From contig NC_068563.1 in NCBI RefSeq assembly GCF_022201045.2, forward strand, positions 22,355,001 to 22,419,000: 64,000 nucleotides of DNA, read 5' to 3'. Below the pieces are notes generated by a model that saw only the letters and a program-made list of their open reading frames with translations, did not search any database and was not told the origin of the DNA. Shown here in pieces: positions 22,923 to 35,499 of the stretch. The stretch comes from Citrus sinensis. Taxonomy: Eukaryota; Streptophyta; Magnoliopsida; Sapindales; Rutaceae. How positions within the stretch are numbered: the stretch's first letter is position 1; every line of letters begins with the position of its first letter. Position numbers and translations under genes: made by a program.

Positions 22923-24576
22923 TAGTGTATTTTTGGTTTTGTGAGATTCTTTAGATTAGTGTTTTTAGTTCATGGTGATCAAGTGAAGTTCAAGGACGGT
23001 TTGGTTTTGTAGTTATTCTGATTGTTGTTTTTTGGATTTTTGTGGTGATAATTGCGTTTTATTGTTTGCTTAAGGTGATGGAATTTGGTGTGATTGGTTA
23101 GCTTTATCTTTTCGGGGAAGCTTGCAAGAAAATGGAAGAGATTGTTTGCTACTGTTGTTTGGATTGAAGTGCGGATCATGTGTGACTTGATTTCATATGG
23201 CCATTTCACCATTGTTTGTCATTTGTATTTTATTTGTGGAGACGAAGTCAGTGTTGCGGCTGTAGAGATTAAATCAGCAAGCGTTCTGTTGTGGCATCAG
23301 GGGAGGTGATTTTAGAGTTTTTTTTTTTTTTTGTGGAATCACTAATTTGGAACAATTACTTTATTTTCTTCACTCAATTCTGATCACTAATTTGTGACGT
23401 TTCCTTTGTTTAGCAAAATTGGAACAGTTTGAAATGTTCAGTCGATTACAAAATTCTTTTTCCTTGTAGCTAGTATCTTGATGCATGGTTGTGAATGGTC
23501 TTAATACAAGATGATCAGTAGTAATGGTTCTTTTTCTTTGGTACAGTCATTTGTTTGGTACTTGTGAACAAAATAATATTGATCCTCAGAAATTGTTAGT
23601 TGATCATTCAGTACAATTATCTATGGTTCTATTGAAAACTTGAAATGATGAATTGGGCTAGTGGCAAGGACCATAGGCTAATAGCAAATGAACTCAATTG
23701 ATTGAAATGGCTTCAGATGGCAATGAAGATTCTTCATTTGATCTCCTATCTGTTTTTTATTTATTTATTTTTCCCGTTTACCATAATTCTCATGAATCTT
23801 CTTGCGGAACTGGTAAAATAAAGAAACTTGGCTGTGAACTATTAGGCAATCTGACATCACTGTATTGTCTATACTTAATGCTCAACAGCCATTTTGATCC
23901 AGACACTGCGGGCTAATAGTAAATTCTTAGTGTAGAAAGTTATCTAGGAGTACATGGTCTTCGATGTTTCTTTTGATTGGAACGCGCGCACTCTCTTTTT
24001 GAAATGCCCAAAAGCAGAAGAGCATATCACAATCATTCTAGTGGCCTTGGTTTGTATGTGGGAAGGGATCTCTGTGTTTATAAGCAGTGCATTTCTATTT
24101 AGATTGCTTGTTTGTACCCCGCTATGTTTTAGTGGCCATTCCTTAGTAACTGATAGGCCATGATATGGGCTTTGGAGACCAGTCTGTGAGGAAGTGATGA
24201 TGCATAAGTGCCTTGTAAATATCTTCATGTATGTTCAAGAAAATCAAGTTTAGTCTATTTTGAGCAATATAACCATTAGCCAACTCATATACTGGAAACA
24301 TTTGTTCTGCAAATATTTCTTCTGAGATTGGCGATATCACAGGGGCAACTATTACACATTCATTTTCCAGCCAACTTCATTCCTGTTAATATCAAGTTGG
24401 ACAGTTCTAAAACTGGAACCAAAAAAAAAAAAAAACCAATTTGTAGTAAATAAAATCGGCACTGGCTTCACTCAGGATACTCAATTGCAAGTTGAAGATT
24501 GGAGTAAAGTCATCCCTAATATTTAAATCAAAAGTGAGAGGCAACCAAATTACAGAGAAATGACAGTCATGGTGTA
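22923..24576. other. Intergenic DNA between PRA1 and PFD4
   Basis: Moderately GC-balanced, transcript-like sequence with several short open frames (for example 23698-23916). I recognise no protein in them. Part may belong to a long or alternative 3' UTR of PRA1. The convergent genes meet here. Confidence 0.4.
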
Positions 24577-26544
24577 TTAATCCTCCTCTAAGTTGATAGA
24601 GTCCCTGAACTTCCCGTATAGAATCTTCTTCAATTCATTCATTTGGGCCAGAACAGTTTCTTTCTCTTTCTCAAGTTTTTCCAGAGTTTTGCTATTCACC
24701 TCTTTCATCTCTTCTATTCTGGTCTCCACTTCTTCCCTTGGCACATGAGCAAAGACTTCGCCTATTTGGAAGCGAACTATGTCTTCATCAGTGAGAATCA
24801 ATTCATTGCCTGCATCCTCCAGATTATCGTTTGTTTCCTAGTGAAAAAACACACCAGTAAGTTAGAGAAGAAAAGGGAAACCAGGACGAATCAAAGAAAG
24901 GCGATGGAATGTGATTAAAGTAGATGAGACAATAAAAGCAGCAAAAAGGAATTCAACGAACATTGCTTCCTATCCGTCCTGAGGAGAAACGAAAGATGTT
25001 GAAAAATTAAAAAAATAAGCCAAACACCACACCAAGGCAACTTGGGAATGAAAACTCTTGCACATCATGAAGAGCCAAAGATCTTGAAAAGAGCCAGAAA
25101 GGCAGAAACATCAAAGAAGTAATAAATAAATCTGCCAGCCAACTCCAGAGATTTCTTAAAAAGGAGCAATGCACAAACAAATAATCTCTCTACATTAGAT
25201 GTAGAAAGCCTACAAATGAAGACGGCCTGGCTTCTTTTGAACTCAAATTGGAATCAGAACACTGACAGAGGCACACGACTACTGAAAATGTTTTATTCCT
25301 AAGAAATACTTCCATATTGAAGTCCAAACATAATACTATATGAACCACAACCTCTTTAATGCCCCGACATACTCTGAATGATGATCGTGTATACAAAAAT
25401 GTATCTGCGTTCCGTTAACAACTTGATATGCACCAAATCTGATGTATGTTCTCAGTTTACATTGCTTCCATTGATGTGAGTTTGCATAAATTTAAACATA
25501 GAAAAAACATGTTAAGATGCCTGTGGAAATTCTCTAACACAATAGCCAAACAATTAGTATATTTGTCTATCATTTTGATGCCATTAGGATCATTAAGCTC
25601 ATTGACTATCTTTTTCAACTTTTTAGACATCCCTAGAGAGTTGGAAATGTCTCCACTTTGATGTGAGCTAAATGCCTGGGCACAACAATAGGTCAGGATA
25701 TTTCTCCAACATATGCATTACATTTACACGCCTATCTCAACTATGTAGAGGCAGCATGAAAGATCGCAAATTTGATATTACAATTTTCATTAGTCTTCTA
25801 GTCTTTCCATTCACAAGCTACTCGTCCGAAATCAAATGAACAAAATCAGTCAGGGTCAAACTTGATCAACCCCGGCATCTTCAATGAGCTTGCAAGACAG
25901 CTTTTTTTTTCTTTTTTCTTTTTTTTCCTTGATCCTAATGTTTACCTATATTCTAAAATCCACCTCCTTCGTAAAGATCTTGAGAGACTCAAAAACTCCC
26001 AAGACATATACAACAATGAAATTCCTCAATACATCAGATAAAATAGCAGACATGCAAACACACATACGCAGTGCAGATTACACTAATACCTATCATGACA
26101 CTCGAAACCAGAGCTGGGGTCTTTCATATTACAATAAAAATCCATTATCTTGCAGCAAAAACAAGAAATAGAACTGGGTTTTCTCTTTTTTACCCAAAAC
26201 ACATCTCATATGTACAACAAAAATTAAAATCTTCACAATCCAAAGTCCTGAAATAACCAAAAATAAAACAAACCCAGACGAAATCGAAAGCGAAAGAAAG
26301 AAGAACAAACCTTGGCAAACTTGATTTCATCTTCAAGCTCGTGGAATCTGTTGTTTAATTTGGAAAATTTGTTAATGTTTTGTTGATCTTCCCATGTCAC
26401 CACCGTATCAGATTTCTCAGCCTTTACATAAATATAATTTTTAAATCATTAAACACCATATCAAAATATGAGAGAGAGAAAAAAAGAAAAAAGAAAAACA
26501 TACAACGGTTTTAAGAGGATTTCGGTTACCTGTTCATGTTGCAT
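24577..26544 (-). CDS. PFD4: Prefoldin subunit 4
   Basis: Three exons on the minus strand: 26544-26530, 26421-26311 and 24837-24577 (stop). They join to 128 residues, the length usual for plant prefoldin 4. Prefoldin is a jellyfish-shaped hexamer that holds nascent actin and tubulin and passes them to the CCT chaperonin; subunit 4 is a beta-type subunit. Family marks are [18 protein letters not shown] near the N-terminus, the beta-hairpin segment [16 protein letters not shown] at 63-78, and the C-terminal helix ending [13 protein letters not shown]. Two long amphipathic helices flank the hairpin. All introns have GT-AG ends; intron 2 is about 1.5 kb. The first exon encodes only MQHEQ, supported by frame and splice sites rather than by a domain. 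Confidence 0.92.
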
Positions 26545-26848
26545 CGTGAATTTCGAGTGCTGTCTGCGGAGAAACAGTAGAGCGGGTATTGTGTTTAAGA
26601 GCAATCTAGTCAAGTGAGGGGATCTATTTGTTGTTTGATAATTTATACGCAGTTGGATGACTCGTCGTTTAAAATAGAAATATTTGTTTGGGTTGTCGGA
26701 GTCCAATGACTTACTGTCAGTCATTGAGAAAAGTAATGGACGACTTGCCGTCTGGAAACAAAATATAAAGATGACTTCAACTTGCCGTCTACTAATAATG
26801 TATTGCCTTCCCCACCATTCCACACGCCAAATAATGGAAATGAACTGA

Positions 26849-27452
26849 TGGTGTATTTATTTTATGAAATGAGAATGAGGTGGAATAGAAATTGATTGGG
26901 AATAAGAATAAAGTGGAATAAGAATTGATTGGGAATGAGAATGAAATTTTAATGTTTATTTAGCATAAATAAATGAGAATGAGAATCAATTTATGAAAAT
27001 ACCCATATATTAAATAATGTAATTTTCATTAACTAGATATATGTATAAATATTATTAAAATGATATTAATTAAAAAAATAAAATTAATAATAATAATAAT
27101 AAAATTTAATACTGATAATATTAATAAAAATAACAATAAAAATAACAATAATTAATAATAACTAAAATAAAAATTTAATAATAATAATATTTAAAATAAT
27201 AAAATTAATTGTGATTTGAACGAGGGTAATTTGAAAAATATGAAAAAATTATAAGGATACAAAAGTCCATTCAGGGAATGGGAATCCACATTCTCAACCC
27301 TCTATGGGAATGAAATTCCTATTCCTTATTCTCAAATTGTGTGAAACCCACACATTTTATTTACATTTTCAAATTATATTGTACCAAGTAAATATATATT
27401 TCATTCTCATTCTTTCATTCTCATTTTCTAAACCCTCAAATAAACACAACAT
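26849..27452. mobile_element. Candidate MITE in the PFD4 upstream region
   Basis: The left side GTGTATTTATTTTATG followed by GAAATGAGAATGAG is mirrored on the right by CATTCTCATTTTC, then CAAATAAACACAAC. The interior is AT-rich and non-coding. Terminal repeats resemble PIF/Harbinger ends (GTGTTTATTTG), but I cannot find a clean 3-bp target duplication. It begins about 300 bp upstream of the PFD4 start codon. Confidence 0.5.
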
Positions 27453-27972
27453 TAAAGAAATATATTAATATAGTGACTACCCATAATAAGAGACGTGATC
27501 TAGATGAGCCACAGATCACATGTCCAACTCTTATTGGGAAAGCTGTGGATCATCATAACACAATTCCTCTAATGAGAGTTGGACACATGCACAATCACTC
27601 TTTTGATCAGAGCCCCATAATAATAACCTTCTTTTTTCCCATTAAAAGAAATCAAATTCTAATTCTTTTTTTTTAATATTAGATGAATATAACCTCTTGG
27701 AAATGGGGAAAGATTTGATACCAAAAAAATATGATCTAAAGTTGATTTGGAATAGTTCATGACATTAAAATTTGACGCATAACATAACCAATCAAATAAA
27801 AAAATTTCAATAACTTTATAAGTGTGACAAGGAGCAGTGGGATGCATTTTACAACCACCAATGATCAAACCATCTCATAGTGTGTATGTAGTCCATATAA
27901 TTGCTATAAATTCTACAACATAAGATTACCAAAGGTATAACCGAGGTGGTAAGAAAATTTTGTAAGGGAGTT
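27453..27972. other. Intergenic DNA between PFD4 and the RING gene
   Basis: No gene. A small inverted pair (TGTCCAACTCTTA at about 27520 and GAGAGTTGGACA at about 27574) can form a short hairpin. The distal part is the probable 3' UTR of the RING gene. Confidence 0.4.
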
Positions 27973-30900
27973 TCAAGAGGCTTGAACTTTTCGACAATAT
28001 GACAAGACCATCACGAAGTCCTTAGCTGATGAGCCCACGGAGGCTGGCACCTTTTTCGATGTTGATGCTGTACAGAACCAGAGGTCTACAAGGTTGTGAA
28101 GCTGCAATGTCGGAAGCACTGGCTGACCTCGGCAAAATAACTCCACCTGGACAATAATTTCACTAAGTTTTAGTTGGGAAATGGGAACTTTTCATGGCTT
28201 TTGTTGCCGAGAAAGAAAGATGAACTCACCTCAGTTTCATTGGTGAGATTAAGTTTCTTTGCTAGGTACTTCTGGATAAATGAGACAGGCATTCGACCAT
28301 CCCTATGATCATGTAAATAAGAGAGAGAAAATGAAGAATAAGATGTGGCAATATGCTGCATCATTCGAAATAATACAAGCCAGAGATTTAGGAAACTTGC
28401 CTAGGAGCAAGAATACTGAAATAATCGATACATGGTTTGGTTACAGGCAATAAATATAATACTCATCAAGAGAAAGGACTAATGTTGTAAGGAAGAAAAT
28501 TTCCCGTGCACACTACCCTTACTAGCTGTACAAAAATATTTCATTTGCAACCATTCCATAATATAAACACATCTTCAAAACGAAAAGATAAAAAAGAAAA
28601 TATAAACTCCGGCCTAAACAAATCATATGCAATTCTTTCTAACCTTTATTCATTTTTTTTTTTTTTGGCTTCCACCTAAAATTTTACCTGACCCTTAGCT
28701 TTAAGAGTTTTATACAACTTGCCATGAGCTTAACAATAGTATCGGCAAAAACAATTTCATGATTTAATATCAGCTAGTAAATGTTTACAAATTTTCAACA
28801 GACTTCAAATGTTGACTTGAACCACAAGTGTGAAACAATAAGCTACTAAGCATAATCATATGGTCAGTATTGGGATAAAATAAACTCACTTTATCCTCAG
28901 GTAACATGTGGAGATTTGAGGCAAGGAACCATCGCCTTTCCTGAAGCCATTTATCAGACAATTGGAGACTTAAGCAATTTGCAAATAATACATGCTATAT
29001 ACCCTTGAGATAAATCAAGTATATAATAAATGTTGTGTAATATCAGAAATTCAAAGTAACATCTTACTGATCTTCGGAAGCAACTAATGAGAACCAAATT
29101 GGAGTGTTCCTTCTTTTGTACTTAGCTCCTGCAGCGTCTAGCATGGCTTGCGCTGCTGCACACGACTCCTCAGTTCCGACTTCCCTTTTTTTAGCTGCTG
29201 CACGCCTTCTACGCTTCATTGGTCCTGGATGCAAACCAATTCCATTCTTGTCATTTTGGTATTTTGTCTTCAGTCCATGCTCTTTCATTTTGGTTTTAGA
29301 CGAACATATTTCACCACCAGGAGAGTTTGGTAATTCTACTTTGACCTTGGTTTCAGGCATAAATACTTCTGAATCAGGGAAATTATGCAGATCTGTTTTG
29401 GCAAGAGATGGCCCCTGTGAATTTGACTTGGAGGACTTGGTTCTGTTGGCAGCTTCAACAAGACAGTTTAAGGGTGTCCAGAGATCAGCTTTTGCTTCTG
29501 TTATTTCACCCACCTTATTAGGCCCTTGCTCGCTAGATGGCTCCGCCTTGTAAGACTCCTAAAACATTTTTAAAAGGATGAATAGCGGCAAAAATAGTAA
29601 ATCCTGCAACACGACTGGATCTGATCTAGATTCAAATAAAGTCAAAGCATCAATCATTATTCAGCCTCTTTTACCTGCCTTCTGTTTTGAGCATTTTTGT
29701 TTAATGAATCAGGTGAGCTTGAGCTCATTGGATGATCTTCAATAGAAGATTCCTTCTTATCCTCAAGCATAAATCCACATCCTCGTAAAGCAGCAGCCTT
29801 CCTTGTACTTCCTTTTGTCCTCTTTCCAGTCAAGCCAGTGTGCTGTGGTACTTTAGGGGTGCTGACCACCAATGATGATAGTGATCTTTCCTTCCTCTTT
29901 GCTGGAAGAGAAATAGAAGGCATTACTTCAGGAGCCTGAACCTTCCTTCTTTTAAAAGGGAAAATCTTGGCCCTTATATCTTGCAAATTGTGGTCTGGCC
30001 TGCACATATTCCATAAGCACCAAAAAAAGCCTAAGCACATTTACTACAGTAGTCACACTCCAAGCTAAATTGTCTAAAAGAATGATAAACCTAACCTATT
30101 AAACAAGATTAATCGTTGATACTACTACCAGCAAAGGACGCAAATAATAAGGAAATGACTTTAAACAAGAAGTCAAAAAAGTAATAAATCAATATGATTA
30201 GGGATAATAAATCAATATGATTAGGGATTTTGTGACCTTGAACTGCTTTAAATATTAGCATACTACTATCAGAAGTGCCTGGCCAACCAGCAGATTTCTG
30301 TAGAATGACAATCCCAAATTTTCAAATCCACATAAGATACTTTTAAGAATATCAAAGTTTAGAGTTCTTCTCTAGCGTGGACACCCTCATTTTTTTTTTC
30401 ATGCAGACATACTTTTAAACCGTGGGGTTTAAAAGAGTTAGTTTTTAACTCTCTTAAACCACAAGGTTTAAGAGCATGTCCACATTAAAAAAAATGAGGG
30501 CACCTGCATTTAAGAATGATTATTAAAGTTCATACATTTTAATAGAACGTCCACATCTTTGCTTGCATAAAAGCTTAACAATCTTTTATAAAAACTTGTC
30601 AGACCTAGTACTTTTTCCACTACAAATTTTACAGAAACAACCAATCACTTGTATAGGCACGACATCCTGTGAAAGACCTTGGTTCCTAACATTTAGACGA
30701 AAGCAAACTAAATCAAACAGAAGTGCAAAGCAAAGGTCTTTTCTAATGTGGATTTAGCTAATCCTAGACGTAGAAAGAGAAAGGCCAGCTGCCAGCACAA
30801 GTTAATTTGCAAGTGGTGAAGAAAACTGGAGGAAGCCAACATTTATGCATGACAGCTACTGATGCAATAATAAAACTTATGTACCGCGATGATGAAAAGA

Positions 30901-32447
30901 AAAAAGACTTGGACAAAATGAAGGAGATCATTCAGTAAGAAACCAAAAATAATAGGAAAAGAAAAATAATGCAAAAAAAGGGAAAAACCATGATAGGCCA
31001 ATAAGATGATAAAGGTGACTACAGAATAATAGATGTTAAAAAAAAAAAAAAAACTCCTAGCAACCACGTCAAAACCTAAGTTAATCATGCCTGGAGGACA
31101 AAGAGAGGCAGAACAAAGAATCCAAGAGGAAGAGGGGGTTTGGTGGTAAGCTTAAAATCCAATTGCACTTAAGGCATTAGTCCCTAACTCATGACTCTTG
31201 TCAAATTTAGTTAAACCAATATTGAAAACAACAAGACCAGGAAGTCTCCAGCCAAGAACTACCCAACAATATCACTACACAGTTATGTTGCTCCATGACT
31301 AGTGCACTGCATATTAGTTATATAATTCAGGTTTCAGACATAAACGTACACATTTCAAAATTGCTACAATAAGCTCTAAGAAACAACTACTTCATGAATC
31401 AACCTACAATACTTGTCTAGAAGTATATAAAAGATAAAAAGAATGTTGATTCTGACTACAAAAGAAAATGAAGAGATACGACTTAGATATAAATAAGGCA
31501 CCGGTACTAGCCTGAGTTTCTCCACAGGAAGACAGCCCAGATCAATATTGCATACTGGACAGCAATCCGCCTCCTCATCCGAAAGCTTCTCGTAAATGCA
31601 CTTCCTGCAGACTGGTTTCAATTCCAAAATTTAGTGCATGAGAAACAATTCATTCAGAGGGGAGATGAAAACCTACAAGGTGTGCTATCTATTTTCTATA
31701 ATATAACAACATATGGTTCTAGAAGGTCAATCCTTATAAAATAATTTTAAAAAATAGCTTTCAGTGAATAATCAATAACGTATTTCTATATTTGCGAAAA
31801 TATTGCACTCGTTCTACCATATCAAGCCTAAAAGAACACCCACATTTGGTCTTTCTTCAATAACACATGCTGGAAGCACAAGCCATCATGATTCTACAGG
31901 GTCGATGAGTACAAATACATATAATCTCACCAATATCCATCCAAATTGCAACCTTCAAACATGACTCAACAACAAAAAGATTGAAACTATGAACTAGACC
32001 ACCTAGAAATTCTGAAACTAACATCCAATGTTAATAGAACCCAGTTCACAAAATTTCGAAAAAAAGAACAACCCGAAATTGAATTCGAAGAAAACCAAAG
32101 TTTAAAAGGACAACAGATTCAGCAAACATCGACACATATTATTAAAATTTCTAAACTGTGAACAAACATAAACACACACACACACACAGAAGTAACACAG
32201 CTCAAGAGTGCTGAGAGAAGAGCAAACAATCTCCAGTGTAAAAGAACCAACAAATTCCCAGATCAAAACCATCAACAATACAACAGAAACATGAAATAAA
32301 ATAAAGTAGCTTACATGTATGAAGACACAAAGAAATAGTGGTAGCTTCTCTTAAGAGGCTGTTACAAAGAGGACATGTCATGCAAGCCTCTAATGTCTCC
32401 CTCTTCACTTTCACAACATGCCGTGCCGTCGTTCTCACTGTATCCAT
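27973..32447 (-). CDS. DRIP: RING E3 ubiquitin ligase of the DRIP type
   Basis: Seven exons: 32447-32315, 31611-31512, 29999-29675, 29558-29068, 28940-28890, 28302-28230 and 28146-27973. They join in frame to 448 residues. A C3HC4 RING lies at residues 25-65 (C25, C28, C41, H43, C46, C49, C62, C65). It is followed by the family block SISLPAKRKERSLSSLVVST, a basic low-complexity middle and a C-terminal ubiquitin-like (RAWUL-type) region with VSFIQKYLAKKLNL and LQLHNLVDLWF. This matches plant DREB2A-interacting proteins (DRIP1/2), nuclear ligases that send the drought regulator DREB2A to the proteasome. Intron 2 begins with GC (31511-31510); moving to a nearby GT shifts the frame to a stop. The remaining introns are GT-AG. 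The function is inferred from family likeness. Confidence 0.9.
30375..30507. mobile_element. Short foldback (MITE-like) in DRIP intron 2
   Basis: GCGTGGACACCCTCATTTTT at the left is mirrored by AAAAATGAGGGCACCTGC at the right. Inside, an AACCGTGGGGTTTAAAAGAG arm pairs with CTCTTAAACCACAAGGTTT. About 133 bp can fold into one hairpin. No clear target duplication. Confidence 0.55.
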
Positions 32448-32462
32448 CTATTTATCACACAC

Positions 32463-32500
32463 GTGTATGTGTATGTATGTACGTATGTATGTATGTACCT
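32463..32500. repeat. GTAT microsatellite beside the DRIP start codon
   Basis: An imperfect (GTAT)n tract begins 16 bp upstream of the DRIP ATG, in the 5' leader or promoter. Read on the gene strand it is (ATAC)n. Confidence 0.75.
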
Positions 32501-32943
32501 ATACGTAATATATATAATCCAAAAGCAATGCAATGGATCTGAAGATGTGAAGAAAACGGCGAAAATTGGAGATGGGTATGAATTTTAAGCAAGAAAATAA
32601 CGTGGGGTGGGTTGGATTTATTGGGACATGAAGTGGGGGTAAAGGGTTTATCAGTTTTTGAGTTTCGATGAAATTAATAATAACAATAGCATGAAAGGTG
32701 GAAGAAGAAAGACCGAACAGAACAGAAGAGAAGCTTGTTTCTGTTTGTTGTAGTGTGGACACAACACGCAGGGTTCGTGTCCCACACTCCCCATGCTACT
32801 TCGAGGTCAAGGTCTCAAGAAATGGGAACTTTTACATAAAACACCCAGAATTTTGATTAATTTATAAAATTAGCTTTTTGTTTTTTTTTTAACTTTTGTT
32901 GACGGAAAAGAGTTGGTTTCGGATTACTCCATAATAAAATAAT

Positions 32944-33692
32944 GAGTGATGATATTTTCACCCCATAATTTTTTGTAAGTTCACCATATTTTTAAAAAAT
33001 AATTATAAAAGTTACACATTATTTTTAAAATTTTTGAATTAAGAAGAATTTTAGAAAATTAATTAATTAAATCTATCTTAGTTGACTTTTTTTGTGACTT
33101 ACATTTTTTTAGGATATTTGATTATAAAGATTGTTTTGACGTAAGTTTAAATTGACTATTTTAACCTTATAAAATAAAATTATCAAGAATTTACTTTAAC
33201 TTCAATATTTTTTTCTAATTTGTACTAAACTCATTGTTTCTAATATTACTTTTTATTAGTATGATTATTATTTTTTAATTAAATTAACATAGTATTTTTA
33301 TGGCATAATTCTCATATAAATTATTAGACTGTCAAATTTATGTTATTTACATGTAAGGGTAGTAAAATAAAAATTAGGTTTCATTTAAAAATATTAGATT
33401 ATAAGTCGCAAAATTAAATACCTAAATTATTAGATACAATAACTCATGTTTTATTAGGGTAATTTTGTTTTTTTATATCATAAGAATAAAATAGTAAAAT
33501 AAAATTTATATTAAAATTTATGATCAAAGATGGTTGAAAAACATAATAAAAAAATTAATAGAATGATTTAATTGATTGACTATATAAAACTTTTATTAAT
33601 TTATATTTTTTAAGAATATTATGAACTTATCATAATTATTTTCTAAAAGTGGGGTGAATTTACAAACATAGTGGGTGAAAATATCCTCATCC
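32944..33692. mobile_element. Mutator-like MITE, copy 1 of a dispersed pair
   Basis: The 749-bp element begins GAGTGATGATATTTTCACC and ends GGGTGAAAATATCCTCATCC, an inverted match of about 65 bp. It is flanked by the 9-bp duplication TAAAATAAT at 32935-32943 and 33693-33701. A clear homologue lies at 47192-47920; shared blocks include TAAATTGA.TATTTTA.CCTTA, TTACATGTAA and ATTATAAGTC.CAAAATTAA.TACCTAAA. No coding capacity. Confidence 0.8.
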
Positions 33693-33701
33693 TAAAATAA
33701 T

Positions 33702-34805
33702 AATCTTTAGAAGTATCTTTAAATTATTATAAACCTTAATATATTCTATTTTTGTTAAAAAGGCAAAAAAAAAAGTTCATCAACCACCTCAAATTTTTCC
33801 TTATGTTTTGAAACAAAAAAGTAAGTTGAATTTTATAATAATTTAGAAAATATTTTAAAAATTATTATTTCATGTGAGAATAGTTTGAAAATTATTCAAT
33901 CAAAAAAAATATTTTAAAATAATAATAGTGCTTCAAAGCATATAATTGTATGTCTACTATTCGTTGATGGTTGTTGAATGAACGGCAAATCGGCGATGAC
34001 CACCGGTATATTATTATCCAATTTTTTTTTTTACAAAAGTAGGAAGTTCTAAATTTAAATTATTTTTAATAAATTAGTAAAAGTTTTGGGTTGTTTATAT
34101 TTTAAAATATTTACGTGAAACAATGAATTTTTTTTTTTTTAAAGATAGCAATTAGTAAAGTTTAAAATAACTTTTCAGCCTTGTATCTTCTTAAAATTCG
34201 AACTTTAGTGGCCAAATAAAAGCTACTTGAAGAATAAAAAACTACTAGATAGAGGCTAACAAAACAAATAATGAAAATAAATTTTTTTTATTATTTAGAC
34301 AGATGAAAATATAGTTAATACACAAAGTTAGAGAAATTAAAAAAACAAATAAGAGAACTTATATTCTTGTCATCATTTTTTTTCTTTTAAAAGAGATGAA
34401 AAATAGTGTTCGAATTCCATATTTAATTAAAAATGATTCTTAAGGGTAAATTTATTATTATTTATTTATTTATTTATTTGGTTTTGCAATTATATATATA
34501 TCTTTGTTGACAAAAGAGTCCCCAGAAAGTTAAGTCACGGCTGCAATTAGTATGGTTTGGACTTTGGAGAAGTGGGTGGGCCTGTCCCAGCTTAATTGAT
34601 GTGAGTTGGTGCTGTAACATAGCATTTGGCTTGGTCAACTTGTCCACTTTTTAACTTAAAGGATGAGAAACCCAACCAAAACAGCCCATGCATTGAAGCC
34701 TAAACATCCTTTTTTTAGGTCAATTTAGAAACATAAAGAAAGGGTATATATGTGTGTTTAAATTAATAACTTACCAATGTTTTAATAGATTTTCTTAAGT
34801 TACAT
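33702..34805. other. Intergenic AT-rich DNA, nothing recognised
   Basis: No coding signal. It contains a (TTAT)n tract near 34455-34480 and scattered poly-T. Confidence 0.4.
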
Positions 34806-34814
34806 TTATTGTAA

Positions 34815-35490
34815 GAAAAATTTACACTCGTCCACCTGTTTATTTTGCCTTTTTCAAAAATATACAAACACTTTTTTTTTTTCAGCGCGCCACCAGAAGT
34901 TTATTTTTTGTTACATTCGTCAACTTCCGTCTAATTTCCATTAGTGGATTTAACGGAATGTTAACGAAATGACTTTTTTACCCCTCAAAATTACAATTTA
35001 ACCCAAAATAAATAGAAATTGGAGATAAATTGGATGGATTTAATTTTGTTCAAAGGTGGATGCTAGAAATTGGAGGAAAATAGTGTTTGTTGTTTGCTAA
35101 ATTTAGAAAATTTGTATTTATTTTTTTGAAAGAGAAAAAATAAAGACAAAATTTCTAAATCTAGTAAGTAACAAACATTATTTTCCTCCAAAAAAATAAA
35201 TACAAATTTTCTAAATTTAGTAAGCAACAAACATTATTTTCCTCAAATTTCTAGCATCCACCTTTGAAAAAAATTAAATCCATCCAATTTATCTCTAATT
35301 TCTATTTATTTTGGGTTAAATTATAATTTTGAGGGGTAAAAAGGTCATTCCGTTAAATTTGCTAACAGAAATTAGACGGAAGTAGAAGAATGCAACAAAA
35401 AGTAAACTTCAGATGGCGCGCTGAAAAAAAAAAGTGTTTGTGTATTTTTGAAAAAGACAAAACAAACAGGTGGACGATTGTAAATTTCAC
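34815..35490. mobile_element. Mutator-like MITE forming a near-complete hairpin
   Basis: The two halves are inverted copies almost to the centre: the left GAAAAATTTACACTCGTCC returns inverted as GGACGATTGTAAATTTCAC. Inner blocks such as CAGCGCGCCA and TAGAAATTGGAGATAAATTG each have mirrored partners. The 9-bp duplication TTATTGTAA is at 34806-34814 and 35491-35499. Each arm is about 300 bp with only scattered mismatches, so a transcript would be a long double-stranded RNA. Confidence 0.85.
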
Positions 35491-35499
35491 TTATTGTAA

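Noticed and set aside
29104-29553. 149-residue plus-strand frame
   Set aside because: It is antisense to DRIP exon 4, whose protein fits a known family with splice sites on both sides.
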